DNA from: a virus
Length of the DNA stretch: 64,000 nucleotides
Direction: 5' to 3' (one strand)
Virus record (IMG/VR): IMGVR_UViG_3300017730_000002
Coordinates: 45,287 to 109,286 of that record
The position numbers and the translations under genes were made by a program. Positions 50,342-62,800 of this stretch are shown piece by piece (the first letter of the stretch is position 1; each line of letters opens with the position of its first letter). The notes below the pieces were generated by a model that saw nothing but the letters and a program-made list of their open reading frames with translations, did not search any database and was not told the origin of the DNA.

Positions 50342-53300
50342 TTAACAGTCTAGGTCATCTAATAAATTATCTTCAGCATCTTCTGCTGAAATATTAGAAT
50401 CATTTATTTCTTTTAATTTAGCATCATTTGCAAGAAGCTCTGATGTAGCAGTTGTTGTCTCTTTACCAAAGTTTTCTTCTTCTTTAGTTACATTTTGTTC
50501 AAAAGACTTTGGATCATTTAACGCATCATTTGATAAATAGTTATCATTTATTTGATCAAGAGTTAACGTCATAACTGAACCATCGTTAGATTTAACTGTA
50601 ATTTTATTACCATCTATTTTTGAAACTTTCACAATACCATCTTTTTCTACAAATATATCACCTTTGGATTTACCTTTAGTTTTTATTACATCTAATTTAG
50701 CAATTACTTCGCTACCTACTTTAACATTTGCTAATGTTATTGATGGAGCTCCAAAGTTAGAACCTGTGTTTAAAGCTGCTTTAGCTGCTTCTAGAATGCT
50801 ATTAAGCTCAGAAACTGCTTCCGTTGGAATTTCTCCTTGCAATTCAGCTATCATAATGTTTCTATTTACTGTATCTATATCTTTTATAGATTTAGCTTTT
50901 GCAATTTGAGATTTCAGTTCATTAAATGCTTTGACTTCTGACTTAGTCATTTTAACATTCTTAATAGGTTGTTTTAAAGCATCTTCTAAAGCATCATTAT
51001 CTTGTTCATCAGATGATTCTGTTTCACCAAGTTTATTCTCTAATGATGAATCCGTAGATGGTGCAGTTGTTAAAGGAATTACAGAGTTAATTCTTTCTGC
51101 AAAGTCAGCCTTATTTAAATTTATTAAGTATTCACTACTAAGTAAGTTTGCAGAAGAAGGTCGTTGTGCACTTTCAATTTTACCATCAGTATTTTCACTA
51201 GTAGATTTAGTTATCTGAATGGGTAATAAAGCTATGTTAGCATCAACACCTATCATTCTATTTAAAAGATTTGCATATGCAGTTTGTTGCAATCCGTAGT
51301 TCTGAAGTTTAGAAAATTTATTTCCTTTCTTAAAGAAGCCATTCCATTTACTAGATTGACCAGTCTTAATATCTACAATAGTAATATTACCTTTTCTATC
51401 TGCAACAAGTAAATCAATTTCACCAGCTATTCTTAAAGCATCGTCATAGACAACTATACCTGTACTAGCTATATATAGTTCACCGTTATCAACTCTTCTC
51501 TTAAGCTCAGTAAGCATTCCTTCAGGACCAAAAAGATTATCATAAGCTTCTCTACTAATCTGATTCTCATTAAACTCAGGTACTGTACCTTTATCAAAAA
51601 GATCTTTAACGGCCTTGTCAACATAATTACCTGTAATTCTAGAAGACTCATATGTAAGCTCACCTACTAGATTAACTGCAGCATCTTTTAGACTAGTTGC
51701 AGATGCAGTATCAAATATATCTTGAGCTTTAACTTTTTCTACAGGCAGTCCTTGTTTATCAAGTAAATTAAGAGAATATAAAACTTTACCATCTTCAAAC
51801 CTATAGACATTAACCTTATAAGGTTTATCCTTAACAGTTATTCTGTAAGTTGCAGATGTTTTATATTTATAAATACTACCTTTACCTGCTAATCTATACC
51901 TCTTTGGATCAGATTTTACTAACTCTTGTGCTGCCTTATAAGCTTCAGTACCTTCTATAAGGCTTTGGTCTCTTTCCTCTAGTTTTGTTAGTTCAATACC
52001 TACACTTATACTTCCATCATAACCAGGTTGTCCTTCTTCTATTGTTTCATCTATAAGAACAACTTTTTCTAAAGTAGCTATATCTTCTTTATTAGTAAGT
52101 TCTTCAGCACCTTCTAGTTCAGGAACTAAATCTGATAAACCTATGGCAGCTTGTTCCATTGCAACCATCTCAGATACACCTTCTAACACTTTAGGTAACC
52201 TAACCTTAAGTTCCCTAAGAGTGTATGGCTCTACACCAGATATTCCAGCTTTGTTAATTTCATCAATAAATGCGTCTATTGCAGTTATATCTTGACCTAA
52301 TGTTCTGTCAAATATCTCTTGTACCTTTTCTTTATCTTTGTATGTATAATCACCTAAGAACTGATTAATAACAGAAGTAACTCTACTGTATGGATCTTTA
52401 CCTTTACCCTCTATATAATAACCATCATTTTCTTGCCTGTACTTGGGTTGTTTAGATTTAAGCTCTTGTATCTTATCAATTGCAGCTTGCTGCTCAGGAC
52501 TAAATCCAGATCTAATTCTAGAGTTAATAACACCCTCTAAATTTTTTATTTGAATTTTTAAGTACTTAATATTTTCATCTTCTTGTGGAGTTCTAGTTTT
52601 CTTTTCTTCCAAAGACTCAACTTGAAGTTTTATTCTTGTTTGTATAGCTCTTAGTGTAGGAGCATTCTTACCTATGGTACTGATAGTTTTACCATTAAAC
52701 TTAAACTCAAAATCTTTCTTTAGACCTTCGCCCTTTACAGCAGCCTTAGCTTCTTGTTTTTGATTGTAATCATCAATTATTTTTTTAACTGTAAAGTTTC
52801 CTTGCTTAACAAACTTATCAAAAAGATTTTCTTGTTGCTCCTCTGTTAAGGTATCTCTTTGCTCTAGTGTTAATGTTTTATCAAACTCTACAAATAAAGC
52901 ATTTCTTAATTCTGCGGGCATGCTTGCTATATCACTATCTGTAGTATATACTACAGCCTTTTCAGTTGGTGTAGTTGTAACTTCAGCAGAATCCTCATTT
53001 TCTAAATACTCTTGTGTTATTCTTTCAAGCTCTTCATTCCTTTGCTGATTAATTAAGTTTACAGTATTTTGATTTGGAAGACTTTGTATATTATAAATCT
53101 CCGCAGATAGATAGTTGAACTCTTTGTTTAATTTTTTAACATCTACGATTTCACCACTTTCATCAACAAATCTTAGATTACCTTCTTTGTCTTTATAAAA
53201 TATAACAGGATCTTGGTTTTCATCATATGTAGCTTGTATATACTGACCACCTTCTAAATCTTTAACAAGATCGTTAAGCTTGTAAGTCTGACCCTTCTTT

Positions 53301-56300
53301 GCAGGAAATTCAGCTAAGGTAACCTTTGTGTCTTCTAACGGTAGACTAGCAATCTTATCATCATACATTTTATTTATATCAGCAACCTTTGCTTTATAAA
53401 TATCATCATTTGCAAGAGCAGCTTCTTTGACCGTTAAGTTTTTTAGATTCTCATAAGGAATAAAAAACTCTCTATAAATCTGCTCATACTCTGGAGTACC
53501 TTTCTTATATACAACCTTATCAATATTATTAAATATTTCAGAAGGTAAAGTTCCATCTTTGACAAACTGCGCAAAGTCATCTGCACTCATATACAACCCT
53601 TGATCAGCAAGTTGATTTAAAAATGCATTATCTTCTACCATACTAACTTGACTATTTACAAGTCTTGTATAATATTCAGATCTTCTATCATAAAGCCTCT
53701 TCATCCACTTTTGATTCTTATCCACTACTTCTAAGAAACCAGCTGGATCATGTAGAATGTTTATCATTCTAGACATTTCTCTTGATTCTTGACCTAACTT
53801 GTAATAATCTGTTAACTTTTCAAAACCATCATCTAAAGCTGAATCTAATACATTTGTATTTACACCTTTAGCTACAGCTCTTAAATAACTATGATGAGAA
53901 TTTTTTAAGTTTCTAATAATCTCAGCTTGTTTCTGCTGATCATCTAATGGACCTAACTCTGAATTTATATAATCATCTACCTCTTGGTCTGTTACTTCTT
54001 CTTCACCTTTCTGCGCTTGAAGTATCTGTCTTGCTTGAGGTCTAAAGTCATCGCGTATATAGAATTTTCTAAATTCAGAAAATGCTTTCTTATAGTTTTC
54101 TAAACTTTTCTTTTGCTCTTTTAACGCATTAATTCTATTTCTATCAGGATTATTTTTTTGTTGTTCAGTATCTATTTCTTGATCAAGTATTGTTTGCTGT
54201 TGATTAATTTGCATAGGATCAAATAAAACTCTAGCAGCTCCATAATCACTTTCTCCTATATTACTGTTTTGCATGTAACTATCCTGAATATCGCTCATTC
54301 TTTCTGTTACATCTGCAAAAGATTCATTAAAGAATACAAAATTTTCAACAGATTTATTCCAAGCATGATGCAATGCTACTTGAGCATTATACTCATATGT
54401 ATCAGTTTTATCTAAACCTTCTAGCGATGGCACAGGATTCGGAAACATCTCTTGAGCTTCTTTATACCTTTGATCAATAGCTTCAATTTTATTTATACTC
54501 TTTTGAATTCTTTCTCTATAGTACTCAGGTTTCTTTTTAGTATCACCTTCTATAGCACCCAAAAGCTCTTTATCAGTAAGTTCTTGCATTGACTTTAACT
54601 TGTCAACAAAAAGATTAGTACTGTTAGTTCGGTTCATTAAGTCAACCGCGGAGATAAAAGACTCATTGTCGGTATCAAAGTTTTCTTTAGTGGAAGCACC
54701 TTGACTAGCTTTAGCATTTGCAATATTAGATTGAGTTCCTAAATTTATTATTCTACTATCTAAGAAAGTATTTAAATCAACATTATTTAATTGCTCAACT
54801 AGGCTCTCAGATACAAACTTTTTTGTTTCTACCCATTTAGCATACTCAGCTTTATTAAACATTCTGTTATACTGAACACCTAAAAAAGGTACAGCAGCAT
54901 TTATCGGTTTCGCAAACATACCCATAAAAAATCCTGATGCAAAAGTTTCAAAACCTCTTGCAGAAAATTCTTTACCTAATTCTGTTTGATATTCTGACCA
55001 ACTAGTACCTTCAATTCCCGCTTGATCTTTAAGAGTCCAATCAATTACACCATTGCTATAAGTAGATCGCTGTACCATAGCTGAATCTAAAGCACGTTTA
55101 GCGGATTCTTCATTAGCTCTTGCAATAGCTTCCTGAGCATTTTCTTGAAGACCTTCCATGAAGTTACCTTTAAAATAAACTACAGTTTCCTTAGCTGTCT
55201 TAAATCCTGGATTTTTCCACCAACTTTTAGCTAAGTTCTTAAGATTATTTTTTTCAAATATAAATGCCTTTTGGGTATTGTCGTAAAGAATTTTACCATA
55301 AGTACCAAATTTCTTTTGACCTCCACTTGCTGCAATGTCATAGATTTCTTCTCTAGTATTTCGCATAAACTTACTTATGCCACCCCTAGGTCTCGTAATA
55401 TTACTAAATGTTATTTTATTAGATATATATATAAGACCTGCGTTAGTAAGTAATGTTTCAAGACCTTTCTTTTCAGCTACAGCTCTAATAAATCTTTGCT
55501 CCTCATTATTTGGGGCTCTACCAGTCTTTTTATAAAAATCTTTATATCCTTCATCATATGTAGAATTAATAACCATTCCTGATTCTAATCTAGCTTCAGC
55601 AAAAGCCATATTTATATTTCTAACATCTCTATAAAAACCACCTGCTGTTTTAAAACCTTGCGCAAGCTTTGTTAATTTTTGGCCTTGTTTTGATGCCTTA
55701 TTTATACCTTTAATTGCATCAACTGTATTTTCAAAAGGATTAGCAAAATCAAGTGCAGCCTTAACATTTCTATTTTTCCAAAAACTTCTAGCTTTATTTA
55801 CATTACCTAAAGACTGTAAAGTATTTTTAAAACCTTTACCTATGGTTCCCATCTTACCAACTTTACCTAATCTGTTAAGTAAAGATCCTTTTCTAGCAGC
55901 TTGAACACCGCCAAGCAAACCTCCAGAAGCATATGTAGCTGCAGTTAAAGCAACCTCTTCTAATGCAGCTTCTGCCATAATACCCGCAGTGTAACCAAAG
56001 TTCATAAAAGTATTATTAAAGAAAGCACCTGCTCCACCTCTAGAATCTTGACCTATTGCAGAGTAATACTCATACTCCTTTGCTTCATCTAAATCAGCAC
56101 TTGTAAAATCTCCCTGAAGCATTTTACCAAGACTTTTTACACCAGTCTTAAATCCTAATCCAGCCAAAGGTAAAAATGAATTAGAGAGCATTCTAGAAGT
56201 ATTATCCCACCAAGTAGTATTAGCATTATACAATGCTTCATTATCTCTTATAGGACTAAATCCAACTTCTCTAAGTTTCTCTTCTCCAAATGCTGCATAC

Positions 56301-56653
56301 CTATCATAGAATGCATTACTAGCAGGACCCGAATCATAAGAATATATTTTTGCATAGTTGTTCTTACCTTCAGTACTATCAAAGTCAGCAAGAGTTCCAC
56401 TGATGTAATCATTGATTGCATCTTTAGTTGGAGGCGCTACAATATTATTACCAGGAGAACCAACCATAGGAGCAACATTACCTACAGGCATATTAGGAAC
56501 ACCTGTCACTGGAAAGTTTATAACATTATCTTGTAGTTGCGTTTCACCATAAAACGGGGTAATGTTTGCAGGATCAGACGGAGTAGTAACTTGAGGGTCT
56601 GATATATTTCCAGTTATTCCTGGTGTAAAATTATTTTCATTTTCAGAAGCCAT
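50342..56653 (-). CDS. Giant virion-associated protein with PD-(D/E)XK nuclease domain, 2,103 aa
   Basis: Member of the same ejected-protein block. The first ~350 residues contain glycine- and alanine-rich hydrophobic helices (ASGGLLGGVQAARKG region) that could pass a membrane. The long middle is helical. Near residues 1700-1790 a RecB/Cas4-like nuclease core appears: GEIDLLV with D1747, VDIKTG with D1761 and K1763, then LQQTAYANLL. A nuclease carried with the genome could degrade host DNA or trim phage ends. The C terminus is acidic (DAEDNLLDDLDC). Role inferred; nuclease motifs are clear. Confidence 0.75.
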   Translation of the reverse strand: MASENENNFTPGITGNISDPQVTTPSDPANITPFYGETQLQDNVINFPVTGVPNMPVGNVAPMVGSPGNNIVAPPTKDAINDYISGTLADFDSTEGKNNYAKIYSYDSGPASNAFYDRYAAFGEEKLREVGFSPIRDNEALYNANTTWWDNTSRMLSNSFLPLAGLGFKTGVKSLGKMLQGDFTSADLDEAKEYEYYSAIGQDSRGGAGAFFNNTFMNFGYTAGIMAEAALEEVALTAATYASGGLLGGVQAARKGSLLNRLGKVGKMGTIGKGFKNTLQSLGNVNKARSFWKNRNVKAALDFANPFENTVDAIKGINKASKQGQKLTKLAQGFKTAGGFYRDVRNINMAFAEARLESGMVINSTYDEGYKDFYKKTGRAPNNEEQRFIRAVAEKKGLETLLTNAGLIYISNKITFSNITRPRGGISKFMRNTREEIYDIAASGGQKKFGTYGKILYDNTQKAFIFEKNNLKNLAKSWWKNPGFKTAKETVVYFKGNFMEGLQENAQEAIARANEESAKRALDSAMVQRSTYSNGVIDWTLKDQAGIEGTSWSEYQTELGKEFSARGFETFASGFFMGMFAKPINAAVPFLGVQYNRMFNKAEYAKWVETKKFVSESLVEQLNNVDLNTFLDSRIINLGTQSNIANAKASQGASTKENFDTDNESFISAVDLMNRTNSTNLFVDKLKSMQELTDKELLGAIEGDTKKKPEYYRERIQKSINKIEAIDQRYKEAQEMFPNPVPSLEGLDKTDTYEYNAQVALHHAWNKSVENFVFFNESFADVTERMSDIQDSYMQNSNIGESDYGAARVLFDPMQINQQQTILDQEIDTEQQKNNPDRNRINALKEQKKSLENYKKAFSEFRKFYIRDDFRPQARQILQAQKGEEEVTDQEVDDYINSELGPLDDQQKQAEIIRNLKNSHHSYLRAVAKGVNTNVLDSALDDGFEKLTDYYKLGQESREMSRMINILHDPAGFLEVVDKNQKWMKRLYDRRSEYYTRLVNSQVSMVEDNAFLNQLADQGLYMSADDFAQFVKDGTLPSEIFNNIDKVVYKKGTPEYEQIYREFFIPYENLKNLTVKEAALANDDIYKAKVADINKMYDDKIASLPLEDTKVTLAEFPAKKGQTYKLNDLVKDLEGGQYIQATYDENQDPVIFYKDKEGNLRFVDESGEIVDVKKLNKEFNYLSAEIYNIQSLPNQNTVNLINQQRNEELERITQEYLENEDSAEVTTTPTEKAVVYTTDSDIASMPAELRNALFVEFDKTLTLEQRDTLTEEQQENLFDKFVKQGNFTVKKIIDDYNQKQEAKAAVKGEGLKKDFEFKFNGKTISTIGKNAPTLRAIQTRIKLQVESLEEKKTRTPQEDENIKYLKIQIKNLEGVINSRIRSGFSPEQQAAIDKIQELKSKQPKYRQENDGYYIEGKGKDPYSRVTSVINQFLGDYTYKDKEKVQEIFDRTLGQDITAIDAFIDEINKAGISGVEPYTLRELKVRLPKVLEGVSEMVAMEQAAIGLSDLVPELEGAEELTNKEDIATLEKVVLIDETIEEGQPGYDGSISVGIELTKLEERDQSLIEGTEAYKAAQELVKSDPKRYRLAGKGSIYKYKTSATYRITVKDKPYKVNVYRFEDGKVLYSLNLLDKQGLPVEKVKAQDIFDTASATSLKDAAVNLVGELTYESSRITGNYVDKAVKDLFDKGTVPEFNENQISREAYDNLFGPEGMLTELKRRVDNGELYIASTGIVVYDDALRIAGEIDLLVADRKGNITIVDIKTGQSSKWNGFFKKGNKFSKLQNYGLQQTAYANLLNRMIGVDANIALLPIQITKSTSENTDGKIESAQRPSSANLLSSEYLINLNKADFAERINSVIPLTTAPSTDSSLENKLGETESSDEQDNDALEDALKQPIKNVKMTKSEVKAFNELKSQIAKAKSIKDIDTVNRNIMIAELQGEIPTEAVSELNSILEAAKAALNTGSNFGAPSITLANVKVGSEVIAKLDVIKTKGKSKGDIFVEKDGIVKVSKIDGNKITVKSNDGSVMTLTLDQINDNYLSNDALNDPKSFEQNVTKEEENFGKETTTATSELLANDAKLKEINDSNISAEDAEDNLLDDLDC

Positions 56654-56657
56654 AAAA

Positions 56658-59600
56658 CTATTGTTGCATAAGTAATAACTGTTCTCTTATTTTATCATCT
56701 GATAAACCTTGTTTACGTAATTGATCTACATACTCAGCAGTTTGTCTATTTCGTTGTGTTATACTATTCATAAAGTTCATGCTATTCATAACAGCAACTC
56801 TTTTATCTAAGTTACCTGGGTTAATTATAGGTTCTTCAAATGTTTGTGTAGTATACTGTAATGTTTCTGTATCAAATATTGGATAAGTTTGGAACATTCC
56901 TACATTACCTGTTTGTTTGTTATACTTAACTTGCGTTTTAAAATCTTTATTAAAAGGGTTAGTATATTCATACATTCCAGTAGGACTGTTCTTTGCAGAA
57001 GTCATAACATAACCTTGTGTAGCATTTGCTAATAAATCATTTCTAAAAGTACTTCTATCCGATATAACACTAAGGCCATTCATTTTTAAAGCGCTTACTT
57101 GATCTGCATTAAGAACACCTGCTTTAGTAACCTCATCATTTTTATTAACTTTTTCCATAAGGTTATCCCAAAACTTAGCATCAGAAGTTTTAAATGTTAC
57201 AGAAGAAAGATTACCGTCTCTTGCAGCAATAGGAGAACCTATTACTTTAAACTTAACCTTTGAATCTGTGTCTTGCATTTCTGCCTCAATGTAATCTAAT
57301 ACAGCTCTTTGTTGCTGTCTTGTCATTGCTTCAGGTGCTACATAATCAGGATCATAAAACTTATCATCCGCAGTTGGAGATGTATTACCAAAAGCTGGAG
57401 AAGCAGCTGTTGCATAAGAACCTGATGTTTTACCATCTGCTGTTTCTGTAAGATCCATTTGATTAATATCTCTAAAGATATCTTTACCGTGTCTTTCAAA
57501 TGTACCACCTTTACCTGTTATGACTACTGAACTTCCTTGAAGATTAACTACATCATTTCCATCACCAGGATTAACATTTACACCAACAAGAGGAGATGAA
57601 CCAAGTTCTAGATAATCAATATCATATTCATTTAAATCTCTGTTAGCTTCTTCATAGCTTTTAAGATCATTACCATCTACATCTTCTAAAATTCTAGTAG
57701 TATATGTATTTTGATCACCACCTATAAAAGTGTCTGGGATTAAACCTTGACCTTTACCCGCAACATCTTGTAAACCTAAAAGCTCTAAAGTTTTACCATA
57801 TACACCCCTTATGGGCACTTCTGCTCTTGTCATAGCAACCTGTTCTGTACTAGCACCCTGATTAGCTATAAGCTTATTCTTAACATCTTCAGTTATTTTA
57901 CCTTGATCTTTTAAATGTTGAGCCCACTCTTTTACTGTTCTTATTCTACCAGTATTTGTAACTAACGCAGCTACTTCATTGTCACCTTTAGCTTTTGCAT
58001 CTTTTGCAATAGAGGCCATTGCTTTGTCATTCCATGCTTCATATGCTTGCATTGAACTATTATAACCATCTATTTCTTGCATACCTTGATTAAGCTCTTC
58101 TATTTTACCTGGGTACAAGCCTTTAATAATTTCTCTATTAGAATCTACATCATAAAAAGATTCAAGAGATTTAGTTAAGTTGTTTAAAGCATCTGCTCTA
58201 GTATTTCCTTTAATTTTACCATCTTTCCAAGCTTTATCAAAAGCTTCTACACTAGTTGTAGCATTAACAAGATCATTTAAGTTTTGTCCATCAAAGTATT
58301 GATCTACGTCTTCAGAGTCCATGTTACCATTTCTAACAGCTTCATTAATAACATTTAAGTTTGTACCTAAAGAAGGTAAAATTTTATCTCTGTATTCATC
58401 ATCAGCTATAGACTGTTGAGCAGCTACACCACTACCTGCTACAGTTAATCCAGGATCAGTAAGAGTTTCTGCATTCTTGTAAAACCTTTCATCTTTAGGA
58501 ACTACTTTAGTACTTCCATCGGGATTAACTTGCAATCTAAAGTCACCTGTATCAAGTTTTTGTTTATCAAGTGCACGTTTATCTTTTCTGTCTTGCTCAT
58601 ACTTTTTCTCCTTCATTCTCAAAGCAGACTTATAATCAGCTAAACCAAACTGATTTACTTCAACATCTTGCTTATAATTTCTATAAGCATACGTAACAGC
58701 AGCCTGATCAACATCTCTATTAAAAAGATCATTCGCCACTAATCCATCTACACGTCTTCTCAAAACATCTATGTTAGCAAAAGGATCTTCAACTCCTGTA
58801 GATGTTGTTCCATTAGAAGAACCATTATTATAGTTTGCTACAAGAGCGTTGCTCTTTTCTAAGTTACCATCTACTATCTCTTTGTTATATACAAGCTCTC
58901 TGATGGCAGCATTAACTTGTGGATCTGTAGGATTTTCTGCTCTTTTCTTTTCTAATAAATCAATATTCTTTTGGTAACTGGCAGATTTATCTTTTAGTAC
59001 TTGATTTTGTCTAATGGTTTGATCTTTCATTCTATCATAACCATCTTGTAAATAAGCTCTTTCGGCAGCCTCTGCATCTCCACCAAAGTTTCCAGCTTCT
59101 GATGCTACATAATTTTTTCTCTGAACATAAGATTGAGTCTGGTACATGTCTTTAATAAAAGGATCACTACCAAGTCTAAGATTTAACACTTTAGATAAAG
59201 GCTCTATAAGTTGTTCACCATTGGTAGTTTTTACAATCCACTTACCACCTTCAAAGCTTGGAGTAACTCTATCACCATACTCTTTGGTTACTTCCTCAGC
59301 TTTTTTCATTACATCTACATAAGGGGTATACTTTACATTTCCTATAGATTGTATCTGATCATATGGAGTTTCTTTAAACTCCTGCATTCTATAGTTAATT
59401 GCATCAACACCAGTTCTCCAATACTGACTTCTTTTATCTTCTTCAGAAGAAGATCTCATAGATTCTGCAGCATTTAATTGACCTTTGGTATTTTTAGTCC
59501 AAGCAATATCCTTCATTAAGTTTCCATCCTGATAAAAAGGTTGAAAAACTTGTTGAGCTTGAGTAACATTTTGATCTAAAGATAAATCTAAACTAGCTAC

Positions 59601-59831
59601 CCTTTTTAAATTAAAATCAATTTGATCAACTATAGCTTTTTGTTTTTCACGGCTTTCATCATGAGTTAAATCTGCATAATAAATTTGACCATATAACTTA
59701 TTTAATTGTTTCCAATTTTGATCATACTGGTTTTGTTTTGCTTGAAGAACATTGTTCACAAAGTTAAAGTCAACCTGGTATGGTTGAATCTGTGGAATGA
59801 ATGTTGAAACTCCCTGTGGGTAACGTGCCAT
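56658..59831 (-). CDS. Large virion-associated protein, 1,057 aa
   Basis: No enzymatic motif is recognised. It starts with a beta-prone N terminus (MARYPQGVSTFIPQIQPY) and is then mostly helical with charged coiled-coil segments (residues ~30-100 and ~270-320). It ends in a short glutamine-rich tail. It sits between the 1,014-aa and 2,103-aa genes in the minus operon, so it is most likely structural or an ejected cargo protein of the crAss-like type. Leader: TTATAATACA before the ATG. Confidence 0.65.
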   Translation of the reverse strand: MARYPQGVSTFIPQIQPYQVDFNFVNNVLQAKQNQYDQNWKQLNKLYGQIYYADLTHDESREKQKAIVDQIDFNLKRVASLDLSLDQNVTQAQQVFQPFYQDGNLMKDIAWTKNTKGQLNAAESMRSSSEEDKRSQYWRTGVDAINYRMQEFKETPYDQIQSIGNVKYTPYVDVMKKAEEVTKEYGDRVTPSFEGGKWIVKTTNGEQLIEPLSKVLNLRLGSDPFIKDMYQTQSYVQRKNYVASEAGNFGGDAEAAERAYLQDGYDRMKDQTIRQNQVLKDKSASYQKNIDLLEKKRAENPTDPQVNAAIRELVYNKEIVDGNLEKSNALVANYNNGSSNGTTSTGVEDPFANIDVLRRRVDGLVANDLFNRDVDQAAVTYAYRNYKQDVEVNQFGLADYKSALRMKEKKYEQDRKDKRALDKQKLDTGDFRLQVNPDGSTKVVPKDERFYKNAETLTDPGLTVAGSGVAAQQSIADDEYRDKILPSLGTNLNVINEAVRNGNMDSEDVDQYFDGQNLNDLVNATTSVEAFDKAWKDGKIKGNTRADALNNLTKSLESFYDVDSNREIIKGLYPGKIEELNQGMQEIDGYNSSMQAYEAWNDKAMASIAKDAKAKGDNEVAALVTNTGRIRTVKEWAQHLKDQGKITEDVKNKLIANQGASTEQVAMTRAEVPIRGVYGKTLELLGLQDVAGKGQGLIPDTFIGGDQNTYTTRILEDVDGNDLKSYEEANRDLNEYDIDYLELGSSPLVGVNVNPGDGNDVVNLQGSSVVITGKGGTFERHGKDIFRDINQMDLTETADGKTSGSYATAASPAFGNTSPTADDKFYDPDYVAPEAMTRQQQRAVLDYIEAEMQDTDSKVKFKVIGSPIAARDGNLSSVTFKTSDAKFWDNLMEKVNKNDEVTKAGVLNADQVSALKMNGLSVISDRSTFRNDLLANATQGYVMTSAKNSPTGMYEYTNPFNKDFKTQVKYNKQTGNVGMFQTYPIFDTETLQYTTQTFEEPIINPGNLDKRVAVMNSMNFMNSITQRNRQTAEYVDQLRKQGLSDDKIREQLLLMQQ

Positions 59832-59893
59832 TGTATTATAATCTTATTTTATAAATATATTAAAATTTTTAAAGTTTATTAAACCTGTAAAGT

Positions 59894-62800
59894 TTAGTTA
59901 CCATAAGGCATTGTAGTATATGTTGGAATAAACCCTCCTAGTGCTCTCTTTGGCATACTCTTAAGAATGTAAGCTTCTTTAGCTTCATCACTTAATCCCA
60001 TTAACTCAGGAGATACCATCATCTCACTTGGTGTTAGAGCAGGCTTTTCTGGAATCTGCGGCTTACCTGTTGTAAAGTAAGGAAGCCCCTGTGCAAAGTC
60101 CGTAGCATACTGTGGATATAAGTAATTAGTTAAAGCTCTTTTTTGTTTTTCAGCCTCAGCCTCTTGTATCTTAGCTTGAGTTTGAGCTCTAATTGCATTC
60201 CAATTTAAAGTTTCTTTATCCCTAACACTGGCATTAATAAATGATTGTTTAGTAGCAGCATCTGCTGTAGCTGCTGCATTACCTGCATCATATCTACTCT
60301 GCAATGCTTGCGTTTGATTACCTGTTCTTACATTTCTAGCTTCTACATCTGCTACATTTTTACCAAGTGCTTGTGTAGCTTTACCTACAAGGTTAGATAA
60401 TTGAGCCATTTTTTGAGGAGTAGATTGTGCAGTCTGTGAAATTTTATCTGCAGCCATATTTACATTAGAGGCAATTGCTTGTTGTTTAGCAAGATAATCT
60501 TCATAACCAGATCTAACTTCTACTCTATCTGGTCTTGCAACTTGAGCTCTAGCCACATTAGGATCCATAAGAGCTGCTGTATAAACACCTCTAGTAGCTA
60601 CATCAGACCAACGTGGGGAATCTCCAAATCCTGGAACTTGCATCTGTTGACTTTCTACATCTGTATATTCAGGACACGGACATTTCATTTCTCCAGTAGA
60701 TGGATCTTCTACAGGTTGTGGTTGAGGATCCAAAAGATTACCTTCTGCATCTTTACAGTTACACTTCATATCTGGTGTAGGAGGTTCTTCTGCTACAACA
60801 AATTTTGCACTATCACTTTCAATACCTGTCTCACATTCTGATAATCTTGCTACAGCTTCTTGGCCTATAACACTTTTATCGGCCAGTTCTTGTGCAGTAA
60901 CTCCTACATAAGAACCAGTTTTCATAGACTGACACATGTCATCTAAGAATTTATTTGGATCTTTAGCCCTATTATTAGACGCTTCTCTTTTATCTATAGT
61001 TCTGCCTTCACCAGTTTCTCCACTATAGTATACATCTCTACCCGACTCATCTTGGAACCCAGCTTGCTCTAAACCTTCTGTAGAGCCTACGTCAATGCCT
61101 GGTTTATTTTTTTCATAATATGCTCTAGCTTGTTCTGGTGTCATAGGTTCACCATTTACCATAACAGTACCAGCTACTTCATACTTAGGTAATTTTTTAA
61201 TTTTAACCTTTCTTGTACCACCTTTTCCCATACTAGGAAAGTAGGAACCTCCCGTAGTCATACCATAAGCAGCCATAGGAGTTCCACCATATTGTTCTTT
61301 TGGAGGATCTATATATTCTTTTGAAAATTTAGGTCTTTTTTTACCATAAGCATAACCATCTGGACCAAACTCACTAGATATTTGTGAACCTACATGATAA
61401 AAAGTATCCATCCATGCATCACCATCGAAAAGATTCCCTAATTTAAACATAGAATCATCAGCATTCATTCTGGCTTGACCCAGCTCACCAAATACAGCAT
61501 TTCTTCTTGGATGCCCAGGACGCATCATGCGATAAAACATTCTTAATTCTTCTATAGGTTGGCACTTACCAAGAATACCATTCCATCCTTGCCCCTGTGG
61601 ACATGATTCAGACATATTAGGATTAGTTGCTGACATTCCTTCTCTAGCCATAGGCACACCACCGAATTGAACAATTTGTTCTTGTTGATATCCAGAAGAA
61701 CGCATGTTATCTAGCTGTCTTCCGCTAAGAGCACTAGTTTCACCTCTTTCATCCCTATCTACTGCATCAAAATCAAAGTTTGCTCTAGCGTCATCACCTG
61801 CTATTCTAGAAGCATCGAGCCCTTTAATGATATTAGTTGCAGCAGGCATATATTTATTAAAGGTTCTTCTACCTAATTCTTTGAGATCTACATCATAAGC
61901 ATTTTTTAATTTAAACTTAGCTTTAGTTTCTTCCCCTGTACCTGTACCTTCAGCCACTTGCTTATTAGTAAGTGGCTCCTCTTGTTGCCTAGGGTCAACT
62001 TCTATCTTAGGAGTTTCATCTTTTGGTAGATATGGATTATCAGGAGCATTCTCATTCTGAAAAGCTGTAGTCCAAGGACTAGGATCCATAGGTGAAGTTA
62101 TCAAACCTTCTTGATCTCCTTCAACTACTAAACCTTCTTGAGCATATACAAACCTATCTAAGTCAGAAAATCCTCCGTAGGTCATCATACCCTGGGGAGG
62201 CATACCTTGCTGAGGCATAGGTTGTGGTTGTGCTATAGGAGCTCCATCTGGCATTTGCTGTGGTGGAGGACCTTGTTGCATCATTTGTTGTTCTTGTTCA
62301 GGCTCTGGTGGTATTAATTGCTCTTCAGTAATTCCATTAGCTTCCATGTATGGTCTAGCCATTTCTGGAATACCTTGCGGGAATCCTTTCTTAGCTTCTT
62401 GTGCTAAAGCAAGAGCACCAAGTTTCATGATGTAATTCTTTATCATCATTTCTGCAGTATTCCTACTTTTCTCATCTGAATCAGGATCCATTAAAATCTC
62501 CTTATACTTATTTATGTCATAAGGTTTAGCAAGTTCGGCAGGAGTGTACCCACCTTTCTTTTTAGTTTTACCAAACATTTTAAGAATCTTAGGATCCCTA
62601 ATCTTCATTGCTTTGGTATCACTAAATATAAATGTATCATCAGGAAGATCTAGCGGAACACCTCCGTTAGTATGTCTTGGTCCTGATATAGTAAAGTGAT
62701 CAGGAATGTTATCACCTGATATAGGACCAAATGCAGTTTCTCCACCCTCAGCCTCTAAGTTAGCTTTATCTCTTGGTACAGATGTAAGTGTCTTGCCTAT

